Shown one piece after another: positions 10,932 through 21,357 of a DNA stretch of 64,000 bases. The first letter of the stretch is position 1. Every line of letters begins with the position of its first letter. The position numbers were made by a program, and so were the translations under genes. A model generated the notes under the pieces. That model saw nothing but the letters and a program-made list of their open reading frames with translations, made no database searches and was not told where the DNA came from. Origin of the DNA: Mikania micrantha (lineage: Eukaryota; Streptophyta; Magnoliopsida; Asterales; Asteraceae); NCBI GenBank assembly GCA_009363875.1, contig CM018692.1, positions 4,799,862 to 4,863,861 of the forward strand. The letters run 5' to 3'.

Positions 10932-11918
10932 ATGAATTCTTTGGAAATAAGTATTTCTCAAATTGAAAATAATTTATTAAATTGGAATATACCTAAACAA
11001 GATGTAAAAACTATATATAAAATAGGAACTTTTGATTTCTTACAAGATTACTCAATCAAAATGACTGAACAAACTATTCCTATAAATAAAGATCATCAAA
11101 ATTTACAATTATTATCTAAAGAAGCTATATTAAACCATAGAAAGAATTATAAATTTTTACATATAGGATTAGTACAGGTAGCAATAAAACCTATGTTCAG
11201 ATTAGGAATAGACGCTCCCATATTAACTATATTAAGAGATGCTAGACACACTAATTTCAATAATTCATTATTAGCTATGGCTGAATCAAATATAGCCAAT
11301 GGTCCAATATATTTTAATTGTTATCCTAATTTTTCTATAGGATTATTTGATCCAAACATTCTTGATACTTTAACTTTAACAATAAAAACAAGAAATTTAG
11401 AATTTAAAGAAAAAACTAATGCTGCAGTAGTTATATATAGAATTTATTATAAAACTATGACTACTACTATAGAACCAAAAACTAAATTATCATCTCCAAG
11501 AGATGAAACTATACTATTTGAAGCAAATACTATGCATGCAAAAGTTATAACACCAAAAAGATTAAAATGGAATGAAATTACACAGTCTTTATCATGGAAT
11601 TTACAAGATATAAATCCACCAAAACCTATAGATATAGAAAATCAAACATCAAATATAATAGAAAATTCTGATGGATCAATAGAAATAATTTTTAAAAATA
11701 ATAGTACTTCTGCTAGATATTCAACATCAAGCAGTAGTATAAATAGTATAAATAATATACAAAGAAATAATTTAATAAGATCACAATCAATGAAAATAGC
11801 AGGAATAGATTATTCTAATTCTATACCTAAGGCTTTTTATGAACAAGAAGAAGATAATAAATCTGATAAGTCATATAATCCTAGTAAATCTGATATGGAT
11901 TTTTTAAAACAATTATGA
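10932..11918 (+). CDS. Pararetrovirus movement protein (left arm)
   Basis: Cell-to-cell movement protein of the 30K superfamily, as found in Caulimoviridae. It is recognised by the block HIGLVQVAIKPMFRLG, the NGPIYFNCYPNFSIGLFDP stretch and the following LDTLTLTIKTRNL. The first ATG in frame is at 10932 (328 residues); the frame stays open a little further upstream but only from a non-ATG codon. The C-terminal third is Ser/Asn-rich. The stop overlaps the next ORF as ATGA at 11915-11918, a typical caulimovirid arrangement for polycistronic translation. Confidence 0.85.
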   Translation: MNSLEISISQIENNLLNWNIPKQDVKTIYKIGTFDFLQDYSIKMTEQTIPINKDHQNLQLLSKEAILNHRKNYKFLHIGLVQVAIKPMFRLGIDAPILTILRDARHTNFNNSLLAMAESNIANGPIYFNCYPNFSIGLFDPNILDTLTLTIKTRNLEFKEKTNAAVVIYRIYYKTMTTTIEPKTKLSSPRDETILFEANTMHAKVITPKRLKWNEITQSLSWNLQDINPPKPIDIENQTSNIIENSDGSIEIIFKNNSTSARYSTSSSSINSINNIQRNNLIRSQSMKIAGIDYSNSIPKAFYEQEEDNKSDKSYNPSKSDMDFLKQL

Positions 11919-12172
11919 GTGATACTAGAATTCAAAGAATGAATCCTCAAGTTCAATTTTATGTTTCAGCATTAAAAGAATTTCATAAAAAATCAAAAAT
12001 ATATAAAATAGAGTTAGAAAAAACAAATCAATATTTAGAAGAAAATAAATATAATAATAAAATACAAAAATTTCATCATATGAATTTTAAATATTTTTTA
12101 CAAGATAAAATAAAAATTAATAAAGAACTTATAAAAATCTGTTCTACAAATATATCAAAATATACTTGTTAA
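11915..12172 (+). CDS. Small viral ORF A, 85 aa (left arm)
   Basis: Starts inside the stop of the movement protein (ATGA) and ends two bases before the next start. The protein is Lys/Glu/Asn-rich and probably helical. It begins MSDTRIQ and ends STNISKYTC. Its neighbour begins MSDTKIQ and ends STEITKFTC, so the two are paralogues. By position it could be a virion-associated or transmission-type accessory protein, but no family is recognisable, so function is unknown. Confidence 0.7.
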   Translation: MSDTRIQRMNPQVQFYVSALKEFHKKSKIYKIELEKTNQYLEENKYNNKIQKFHHMNFKYFLQDKIKINKELIKICSTNISKYTC

Positions 12173-12173
12173 T

Positions 12174-12446
12174 ATGAGTGATACAAAAATTCAGTGTAGA
12201 AATTCTCAAATGAGACTTCTTAAATTCTTAATAAAAGAATGTTATGAAAAATTATATAAATATCAAAATGAATTATTAAAAATAGATAATTATTTTAATA
12301 ATGAAATAGAAGAAGAAAATATAGAAGATCGAGTAAATAAATTATATTATTATACAAATCGTCAATTCCATTTAAGTGAAGAAATAGAATATCAATTTAA
12401 AAGGATAAGAATAATTTCTACTGAAATAACCAAATTTACTTGTTAA
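12174..12446 (+). CDS. Small viral ORF B, 90 aa, paralogue of A (left arm)
   Basis: One base separates it from ORF A and one from the polyprotein ORF, so the four viral ORFs form a tight polycistronic run. It shares the start MSDTKIQ and the Cys-ended tail (T)EITKFTC with ORF A, and a similar helical Lys/Glu-rich middle (LLKFLIKECYEKLYKYQNEL). A tandem duplication is the simplest origin. Function unknown; a coiled-coil accessory role is only a guess. Confidence 0.7.
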   Translation: MSDTKIQCRNSQMRLLKFLIKECYEKLYKYQNELLKIDNYFNNEIEEENIEDRVNKLYYYTNRQFHLSEEIEYQFKRIRIISTEITKFTC

Positions 12447-12447
12447 A

Positions 12448-15400
12448 ATGAATAAAGAAATGATGAATTTTTTAAGATGTGAAATATTAAATAAATATAA
12501 TTTAGATAATCTAATATGGTATCATAAAACATTTAATCAAGAATCTAGATTACTACACAGAAAAGAATGGGAAGATTATATTATTAACAATAATGAAAAT
12601 ATTACTTTCTTTACTTGGTTACCTATATATTGTAAGAATAATAATATCAAATATCCTACTATAGAACAAATATCTGTTAATAATAAAATTACAAAAAATT
12701 ATACATTAATAAAAAACAATGAAGAATTAGTTAGTATTCATCCTCCTCATGAGAACATAAAAATTATAAAAGAAAGAAGAGAATATATAGGAGTACCTTT
12801 AGCAAATCTTAATGACGATAATACAAAAAATTTAAATACAATTATTTGTCAGAATAATTATACAAATGAAAAATTAAATACTATAGGAGAACAATTAGAA
12901 AGAATTGAAAATGAAAAAACGGAATTAGAAGCAAACGAAAAAATTAAAGGAAAAGAAATTAAAATAGAAAACCCTATATTTAAACCTTTTACTATAGATA
13001 CCCCTATAATTTTAAATAAAAAAGAAAAAACTTTAAATTTAATGAAAGAACAATTAGAAACATTAGAAAAATTAAAAAATTTAAGTCTAAATACTATAAA
13101 TGATGGAGATGATGAATCTTATAATTCAGATTCCTCTTATAACAAATTAGAATCTCAATTTAATAATATGAAAAATGAAACAATAAATAAATTAAAGAAT
13201 TTTACTTTAAAACCAGATACCAGGAATTGGTATTATAAACCAACTCCTCCTGATGTACAAATTGAAGAAGGTAGTAATAGAGTTTATACTGCATATGATG
13301 GTAAATCTATATATGAATGGAATATAGACGGACAATCTGAATTTCAAATTTTAAATATATTACAAGAAATGACTATGGCATCTAATGCATATAAACAGAT
13401 AGGAAATAATGAAATACAAATTTTCAAAATGATTGTTTCTGGTTTTTCCGGAAATTTAAAAGGATGGTGGGATAATTATGTAACAGATTTTGATAAACAA
13501 TTTATTGCAAATGCTAAAAAGGTGAAATTAGAAAATGGAATACAAGTCCAAACTGAAGAAACAGATATAATAAATACACTTATATTCGCTATTATAAAAA
13601 ATTTTATAGGAAATCCTTCAGATTACCAAGAAAGGAGTTCTTTAATACTATTAAATCTTACGTGTAGAAAATTACAAGATTTTAGATGGTATAAGGATGT
13701 TTTTATATCTAAAGTTATGATGAGAAGTGATTGTAAACAATCATATTGGAAAGAAAGATTTATTGCAGGATTACCAAAATTATTTGCAGAAAGAGTTAGA
13801 GAGAAAATTAAAAGAGAAAATAATAATTATATACCATATGACGAATTGACATATGGACAAATAATAAATCATATAAATCAAGAAGGTTTACAAATATGTA
13901 ACGATTTAAAATTAAAACAAAAAATGAAGAAAGATGGTATTAGTAGTAGAAATGAATTAGGTAATTTTTGTAAACAATATGGTTTTGAAAATATAAAAAT
14001 ACCAAGTAATTCAAAAAGAAAAAATAATTATGTAAAAAGAAATAATTATATAAAAGGAAAAAATTATAGAAAAAACTATAAGAATAGAAAACCTAAAATT
14101 GAAGAACAAAATTATAATAAAAATAAAAAACAAAAGTTTTACAAAAGAAAAATAGTAACTTGTTATACTTGTGGTAAAAGAGGACATACCTCAAAAAATT
14201 GTTATTCAAAAAGAAAGATAAATGAATTAAATATATCAGATGAATTAAAAGAACAGATAAATAAAATTTTAGATACTAAAATTAGTGATGAAGAATTTTC
14301 GGATTATGATAGTAATGATATAAATTATATTTCTGATAGCGATAATACTAGCAGTAATAATGATGAAGAATGTGGATGCATTGGTCCATGTTTATGTAAC
14401 ATTAATGGATCTATAAATATGATAAATAATGAAGAAAATCTAATATTACTAAAGCTTTTAGAAAACACTGAAGATTTGAATTTAAAACAATTATATTTAG
14501 AAAAATTAAAAGAAAATTTTAATAAAAAATCAGAAACAATAGAAGATACTACTGAAATATATAATTTAGAAGATATTTATAAAAAATTTAAAAAACCAGA
14601 AAAACCTATAACTATGCAAGAATTACAAGAAGAATTAAAAAATATAAAAGAAGATATTAAAATAATTAAGGTACAGATTAAAAATATTGAAAAAGGAAAA
14701 GAAAAAGAAACTAATGACGGAAGTATAATAATTAAAGGTAATGAGACTAATGAAATTAATATATTAAAAGAACTAAATTTTCAAAAGTGGTATACTAAAG
14801 TAAATATAATTGTTAATAACGAATTTAGAATCACTTTAACAGCTTTAATTGATAGTGGAGCTGATATGAATTGTATTCAAGAAGGAATTATACCTACACA
14901 ATATTATGAAAAAACTTCATATAGACTATCTACTGCCAGTGGTTCAAGGCTTATAATAAATTATAAACTATCAAATGTTCATATATGTAAAGAAAATTAC
15001 TGTTTTAAAACCCAATTAATATTAGTAAAAAATTTAACCTCTCAAATTATATTAGGAACACCTTTTATAACTCAATTATATCCATTTACTATAAATAGTA
15101 ATGGAATAAGTACTAAAGTTTTAAATAAAGAAATTATATTTGAATTTTCTGAACCTGTTTTATCTAAACAAATAAATATTATAAATATAAAAGAAAAACA
15201 AAAGAAATTCTTAATAAATGAAATAAATAATGAAAGAATAAAAGAACAATTAAATGATAAAATAATTATTAATAAAATTAAGAAAATTGAAGAAAAATTT
15301 ATAAAAAATGTTTGTGCAAATATTCCTAATGCCTTTTGGCAAAGAAAACAACATATTGTAAAGTTACCATATATAAAAGATTTTAATGAAAAAGATATAC

Positions 15401-16611
15401 CAACAAAATCTAAAGCTATACATATGAATCAAGAATTAGAAGAACATTGTAAAAAAGAAATAAAAGATTTATTAGATAAAGGTTTAATTAGATCTTCTAA
15501 GTCTCCTTGGTCATGTTCTGCATTCTATGTAAATAATAGCGCTGAAATTGAAAGAGGTGCTCCAAGATTAGTTATAAATTATAAACCTTTAAATAAAGTA
15601 TTAGAATGGATAAGATATCCTATACCAAATAAAAGGGATTTATTAAAAAAGATATATGAAGCAAAGGTATTTTCTAAGTTTGATATGAAATCTGGATTTT
15701 GGCAAATCCAAATAGCCGAGGAAGATAAATATAAAACAGGATTTAATGTTCCCTTTGGACATTACGAATGGAATGTAATGCCCTTCGGATTAAAAAATGC
15801 TCCTTCCGAATTTCAAAATATTATGAATGACATAATTATTCCTATAGGAAATTTTTCAATAATTTATATTGATGATGTTTTAATTTATTCTAAGTCTTTA
15901 GAACAACATTTTAAGCATTTAAATATATTTTATGATATAATTCATAAGAATGGACTAGTAGTATCTCCTACTAAGATAAATCTATTTAAAACTGAGATAA
16001 GATTTTTAGGTCATAATATTAAGCAAAATACTATTATACCTATAGATAGAAGTTTAGAATTTACTAATAAGTTTCCTGATGAAATTAAAGATAAGAAACA
16101 ATTACAGAGATTTTTAGGATGTCTGAACTATATACATGATTTCTTTAAGGATTTAGGAATTATATGTAAACCTTTATATAAAAGATTAAAAAAGAATCCT
16201 GAGCCATGGACACAGGAACATACAAATATTATAAAACAAATTAAAACTAAAATAAAACAATTACCATGTTTAAATATTCCACATCCTAATGCTAAGTTAA
16301 TTGTTGAAACTGATGCAAGTGATTTAGGATTCGGAGGAATATTAAAGCAATCTTTAGAAAATAATAAAGAACAATTAGTTAGATATTATTCAGGATCATG
16401 GAATGATACTCAAAAGAATTATTCAACTATAAAAAAGGAAATTTTAAGTATTGTATTATGTATTAAAAAATTTGAAGATGATTTATATATGAAACCTTTT
16501 TTATTAAGAATTGATTGTTTGTCTGCAAAACATATTTTAGAAAAGGATATAAAAAATTTAATTTCAAAACAGATATTTTGCAAGATGGCAGGCATTATTA
16601 AGCAATTTTGA
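12448..16611 (+). CDS. Pararetrovirus coat-protease-RT-RNase H polyprotein (left arm)
   Basis: A 1387-residue open frame. In order: an N-terminal region (1-180) with no recognised domain; a coat protein region with a basic stretch and a CCHC zinc knuckle CYTCGKRGHTSKNC at residues 572-585; a Cys-rich CGCIGPCLC patch in an acidic region; an aspartic protease DSGAD at 802-806; reverse transcriptase with YIDD at 1140-1143; and RNase H with D1289 (ETDASD), E1331 and D1356. An extra T in the run 16576-16579 shifts the frame just before the end, and the viral sequence itself stops a few codons later, so the last RNase H motif is absent. No integrase is present, which separates it from gypsy elements. 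The starting ATG is one base after the stop of ORF B. Confidence 0.9.
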   Translation: MNKEMMNFLRCEILNKYNLDNLIWYHKTFNQESRLLHRKEWEDYIINNNENITFFTWLPIYCKNNNIKYPTIEQISVNNKITKNYTLIKNNEELVSIHPPHENIKIIKERREYIGVPLANLNDDNTKNLNTIICQNNYTNEKLNTIGEQLERIENEKTELEANEKIKGKEIKIENPIFKPFTIDTPIILNKKEKTLNLMKEQLETLEKLKNLSLNTINDGDDESYNSDSSYNKLESQFNNMKNETINKLKNFTLKPDTRNWYYKPTPPDVQIEEGSNRVYTAYDGKSIYEWNIDGQSEFQILNILQEMTMASNAYKQIGNNEIQIFKMIVSGFSGNLKGWWDNYVTDFDKQFIANAKKVKLENGIQVQTEETDIINTLIFAIIKNFIGNPSDYQERSSLILLNLTCRKLQDFRWYKDVFISKVMMRSDCKQSYWKERFIAGLPKLFAERVREKIKRENNNYIPYDELTYGQIINHINQEGLQICNDLKLKQKMKKDGISSRNELGNFCKQYGFENIKIPSNSKRKNNYVKRNNYIKGKNYRKNYKNRKPKIEEQNYNKNKKQKFYKRKIVTCYTCGKRGHTSKNCYSKRKINELNISDELKEQINKILDTKISDEEFSDYDSNDINYISDSDNTSSNNDEECGCIGPCLCNINGSINMINNEENLILLKLLENTEDLNLKQLYLEKLKENFNKKSETIEDTTEIYNLEDIYKKFKKPEKPITMQELQEELKNIKEDIKIIKVQIKNIEKGKEKETNDGSIIIKGNETNEINILKELNFQKWYTKVNIIVNNEFRITLTALIDSGADMNCIQEGIIPTQYYEKTSYRLSTASGSRLIINYKLSNVHICKENYCFKTQLILVKNLTSQIILGTPFITQLYPFTINSNGISTKVLNKEIIFEFSEPVLSKQINIINIKEKQKKFLINEINNERIKEQLNDKIIINKIKKIEEKFIKNVCANIPNAFWQRKQHIVKLPYIKDFNEKDIPTKSKAIHMNQELEEHCKKEIKDLLDKGLIRSSKSPWSCSAFYVNNSAEIERGAPRLVINYKPLNKVLEWIRYPIPNKRDLLKKIYEAKVFSKFDMKSGFWQIQIAEEDKYKTGFNVPFGHYEWNVMPFGLKNAPSEFQNIMNDIIIPIGNFSIIYIDDVLIYSKSLEQHFKHLNIFYDIIHKNGLVVSPTKINLFKTEIRFLGHNIKQNTIIPIDRSLEFTNKFPDEIKDKKQLQRFLGCLNYIHDFFKDLGIICKPLYKRLKKNPEPWTQEHTNIIKQIKTKIKQLPCLNIPHPNAKLIVETDASDLGFGGILKQSLENNKEQLVRYYSGSWNDTQKNYSTIKKEILSIVLCIKKFEDDLYMKPFLLRIDCLSAKHILEKDIKNLISKQIFCKMAGIIKQF

Positions 16612-16621
16612 TTTTCAAATT

Positions 16622-16651
16622 TAAAGAATTATTTTCTCCTTTTATGAATTC
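16622..16651. other. Centre of the viral palindrome
   Basis: The spacer between the two arms. Read on the minus strand it continues the right-hand viral copy in the RNase H frame for about ten codons. It then meets the left copy, with short AAATT-type microhomology at the join. This fits an end-joining event between two linear viral DNA ends rather than a fold-back of one molecule at a perfect axis. Confidence 0.7.
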
Positions 16652-16661
16652 AATTTGAAAA

Positions 16662-19600
16662 TCAAAATTGCTTAATAATGCCTGCCATCTTGCAAAATAT
16701 CTGTTTTGAAATTAAATTTTTTATATCCTTTTCTAAAATATGTTTTGCAGACAAACAATCAATTCTTAATAAAAAAGGTTTCATATATAAATCATCTTCA
16801 AATTTTTTAATACATAATACAATACTTAAAATTTCCTTTTTTATAGTTGAATAATTCTTTTGAGTATCATTCCATGATCCTGAATAATATCTAACTAATT
16901 GTTCTTTATTATTTTCTAAAGATTGCTTTAATATTCCTCCGAATCCTAAATCACTTGCATCAGTTTCAACAATTAACTTAGCATTAGGATGTGGAATATT
17001 TAAACATGGTAATTGTTTTATTTTAGTTTTAATTTGTTTTATAATATTTGTATGTTCCTGTGTCCATGGCTCAGGATTCTTTTTTAATCTTTTATATAAA
17101 GGTTTACATATAATTCCTAAATCCTTAAAGAAATCATGTATATAGTTCAGACATCCTAAAAATCTCTGTAATTGTTTCTTATCTTTAATTTCATCAGGAA
17201 ACTTATTAGTAAATTCTAAACTTCTATCTATAGGTATAATAGTATTTTGCTTAATATTATGACCTAAAAATCTTATCTCAGTTTTAAATAGATTTATCTT
17301 AGTAGGAGATACTACTAGTCCATTCTTATGAATTATATCATAAAATATATTTAAATGCTTAAAATGTTGTTCTAAAGACTTAGAATAAATTAAAACATCA
17401 TCAATATAAATTATTGAAAAATTTCCTATAGGAATAATTATGTCATTCATAATATTTTGAAATTCGGAAGGAGCATTTTTTAATCCGAAGGGCATTACAT
17501 TCCATTCGTAATGTCCAAAGGGAACATTAAATCCTGTTTTATATTTATCTTCCTCGGCTATTTGGATTTGCCAAAATCCAGATTTCATATCAAACTTAGA
17601 AAATACCTTTGCTTCATATATCTTTTTTAATAAATCCCTTTTATTTGGTATAGGATATCTTATCCATTCTAATACTTTATTTAAAGGTTTATAATTTATA
17701 ACTAATCTTGGAGCACCTCTTTCAATTTCAGCGCTATTATTTACATAGAATGCAGAACATGACCAAGGAGACTTAGAAGATCTAATTAAACCTTTATCTA
17801 ATAAATCTTTTATTTCTTTTTTACAATGTTCTTCTAATTCTTGATTCATATGTATAGCTTTAGATTTTGTTGGTATATCTTTTTCATTAAAATCTTTTAT
17901 ATATGGTAACTTTACAATATGTTGTTTTCTTTGCCAAAAGGCATTAGGAATATTTGCACAAACATTTTTTATAAATTTTTCTTCAATTTTCTTAATTTTA
18001 TTAATAATTATTTTATCATTTAATTGTTCTTTTATTCTTTCATTATTTATTTCATTTATTAAGAATTTCTTTTGTTTTTCTTTTATATTTATAATATTTA
18101 TTTGTTTAGATAAAACAGGTTCAGAAAATTCAAATATAATTTCTTTATTTAAAACTTTAGTACTTATTCCATTACTATTTATAGTAAATGGATATAATTG
18201 AGTTATAAAAGGTGTTCCTAATATAATTTGAGAGGTTAAATTTTTTACTAATATTAATTGGGTTTTAAAACAGTAATTTTCTTTACATATATGAACATTT
18301 GATAGTTTATAATTTATTATAAGCCTTGAACCACTGGCAGTAGATAGTCTATATGAAGTTTTTTCATAATATTGTGTAGGTATAATTCCTTCTTGAATAC
18401 AATTCATATCAGCTCCACTATCAATTAAAGCTGTTAAAGTGATTCTAAATTCGTTATTAACAATTATATTTACTTTAGTATACCACTTTTGAAAATTTAG
18501 TTCTTTTAATATATTAATTTCATTAGTCTCATTACCTTTAATTATTATACTTCCGTCATTAGTTTCTTTTTCTTTTCCTTTTTCAATATTTTTAATCTGT
18601 ACCTTAATTATTTTAATATCTTCTTTTATATTTTTTAATTCTTCTTGTAATTCTTGCATAGTTATAGGTTTTTCTGGTTTTTTAAATTTTTTATAAATAT
18701 CTTCTAAATTATATATTTCAGTAGTATCTTCTATTGTTTCTGATTTTTTATTAAAATTTTCTTTTAATTTTTCTAAATATAATTGTTTTAAATTCAAATC
18801 TTCAGTGTTTTCTAAAAGCTTTAGTAATATTAGATTTTCTTCATTATTTATCATATTTATAGATCCATTAATGTTACATAAACATGGACCAATGCATCCA
18901 CATTCTTCATCATTATTACTGCTAGTATTATCGCTATCAGAAATATAATTTATATCATTACTATCATAATCCGAAAATTCTTCATCACTAATTTTAGTAT
19001 CTAAAATTTTATTTATCTGTTCTTTTAATTCATCTGATATATTTAATTCATTTATCTTTCTTTTTGAATAACAATTTTTTGAGGTATGTCCTCTTTTACC
19101 ACAAGTATAACAAGTTACTATTTTTCTTTTGTAAAACTTTTGTTTTTTATTTTTATTATAATTTTGTTCTTCAATTTTAGGTTTTCTATTCTTATAGTTT
19201 TTTCTATAATTTTTTCCTTTTATATAATTATTTCTTTTTACATAATTATTTTTTCTTTTTGAATTACTTGGTATTTTTATATTTTCAAAACCATATTGTT
19301 TACAAAAATTACCTAATTCATTTCTACTACTAATACCATCTTTCTTCATTTTTTGTTTTAATTTTAAATCGTTACATATTTGTAAACCTTCTTGATTTAT
19401 ATGATTTATTATTTGTCCATATGTCAATTCGTCATATGGTATATAATTATTATTTTCTCTTTTAATTTTCTCTCTAACTCTTTCTGCAAATAATTTTGGT
19501 AATCCTGCAATAAATCTTTCTTTCCAATATGATTGTTTACAATCACTTCTCATCATAACTTTAGATATAAAAACATTCTTATACCATCTAAAATCTTGTA

Positions 19601-20824
19601 ATTTTCTACACGTAAGATTTAATAGTATTAAAGAACTCCTTTCTTGGTAATCTGAAGGATTTCCTATAAAATTTTTTATAATAGCGAATATAAGTGTATT
19701 TATTATATCTGTTTCTTCAGTTTGGACTTGTATTCCATTTTCTAATTTCACCTTTTTAGCATTTGCAATAAATTGTTTATCAAAATCTGTTACATAATTA
19801 TCCCACCATCCTTTTAAATTTCCGGAAAAACCAGAAACAATCATTTTGAAAATTTGTATTTCATTATTTCCTATCTGTTTATATGCATTAGATGCCATAG
19901 TCATTTCTTGTAATATATTTAAAATTTGAAATTCAGATTGTCCGTCTATATTCCATTCATATATAGATTTACCATCATATGCAGTATAAACTCTATTACT
20001 ACCTTCTTCAATTTGTACATCAGGAGGAGTTGGTTTATAATACCAATTCCTGGTATCTGGTTTTAAAGTAAAATTCTTTAATTTATTTATTGTTTCATTT
20101 TTCATATTATTAAATTGAGATTCTAATTTGTTATAAGAGGAATCTGAATTATAAGATTCATCATCTCCATCATTTATAGTATTTAGACTTAAATTTTTTA
20201 ATTTTTCTAATGTTTCTAATTGTTCTTTCATTAAATTTAAAGTTTTTTCTTTTTTATTTAAAATTATAGGGGTATCTATAGTAAAAGGTTTAAATATAGG
20301 GTTTTCTATTTTAATTTCTTTTCCTTTAATTTTTTCGTTTGCTTCTAATTCCGTTTTTTCATTTTCAATTCTTTCTAATTGTTCTCCTATAGTATTTAAT
20401 TTTTCATTTGTATAATTATTCTGACAAATAATTGTATTTAAATTTTTTGTATTATCGTCATTAAGATTTGCTAAAGGTACTCCTATATATTCTCTTCTTT
20501 CTTTTATAATTTTTATGTTCTCATGAGGAGGATGAATACTAACTAATTCTTCATTGTTTTTTATTAATGTATAATTTTTTGTAATTTATTATTAACAGAT
20601 ATTTGTTCTATAGTAGGATATTTGATATTATTATTCTTACAATATATAGGTAACCAAGTAAAGAAAGTAATATTTTCATTATTGTTAATAATATAATCTT
20701 CCCATTCTTTTCTGTGTAGTAATCTAGATTCTTGATTAAATGTTTTATGATACCATATTAGATTATCTAAATTATATTTATTTAATATTTCACATCTTAA
20801 AAAATTCATCATTTCTTTATTCAT
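16662..20824 (-). pseudogene. Coat-protease-RT-RNase H polyprotein, frameshifted (right arm)
   Basis: Reverse-complement copy of the left-arm polyprotein. A single A is missing from the A run at 20585-20587. The first piece (20824-20564, 86 residues) therefore ends early, and the body resumes in the right frame, with an internal ATG at 20231 and an open frame to 16662. The zinc knuckle, DSGAD, YIDD and RNase H residues are the same as in the left arm. One amino-acid difference was seen in the coat region (WYKN here, WYKD left). The RNase H frame break near the end is shared with the left arm, so it predates the doubling. Confidence 0.85.
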
Positions 20825-20825
20825 T

Positions 20826-21098
20826 TTAACAAGTAAATTTGGTTATTTCAGTAGAAATTATTCTTATCCTTTTAAATTGATATTCTATTTCTTCACTTAA
20901 ATGGAATTGACGATTTGTATAATAATATAATTTATTTACTCGATCTTCTATATTTTCTTCTTCTATTTCATTATTAAAATAATTATCTATTTTTAATAAT
21001 TCATTTTGATATTTATATAATTTTTCATAACATTCTTTTATTAAGAATTTAAGAAGTCTCATTTGAGAATTTCTACACTGAATTTTTGTATCACTCAT
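20826..21098 (-). CDS. Small viral ORF B, 90 aa (right arm)
   Basis: Identical in translation to the left-arm copy at 12174-12446, with the same one-base spacing to its neighbours. Intact. Function unknown. Confidence 0.68.
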   Translation of the reverse strand: MSDTKIQCRNSQMRLLKFLIKECYEKLYKYQNELLKIDNYFNNEIEEENIEDRVNKLYYYTNRQFHLSEEIEYQFKRIRIISTEITKFTC

Positions 21099-21099
21099 A

Positions 21100-21357
21100 T
21101 TAACAAGTATATTTTGATATATTTGTAGAACAGATTTTTATAAGTTCTTTATTAATTTTTATTTTATCTTGTAAAAAATATTTAAAATTCATATGATGAA
21201 ATTTTTGTATTTTATTATTATATTTATTTTCTTCTAAATATTGATTTGTTTTTTCTAACTCTATTTTATATATTTTTGATTTTTTATGAAATTCTTTTAA
21301 TGCTGAAACATAAAATTGAACTTGAGGATTCATTCTTTGAATTCTAGTATCACTCAT
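21100..21357 (-). CDS. Small viral ORF A, 85 aa (right arm)
   Basis: Identical in translation to the left-arm copy at 11915-12172. It overlaps the movement-protein stop as ATGA. Intact. Function unknown. Confidence 0.68.
   Translation of the reverse strand: MSDTRIQRMNPQVQFYVSALKEFHKKSKIYKIELEKTNQYLEENKYNNKIQKFHHMNFKYFLQDKIKINKELIKICSTNISKYTC

Noticed and set aside
12448..16611. Left-arm polyprotein as a Ty3/gypsy element
   Set aside because: No LTRs and no integrase. A 30K-type movement protein lies upstream, and the ORFs overlap in viral style.
16662..20231. Right-arm polyprotein as a distinct shorter gene starting at 20231
   Set aside because: It is the same polyprotein as in the left arm, with one base missing at 20585-20587; the ATG at 20231 is internal.
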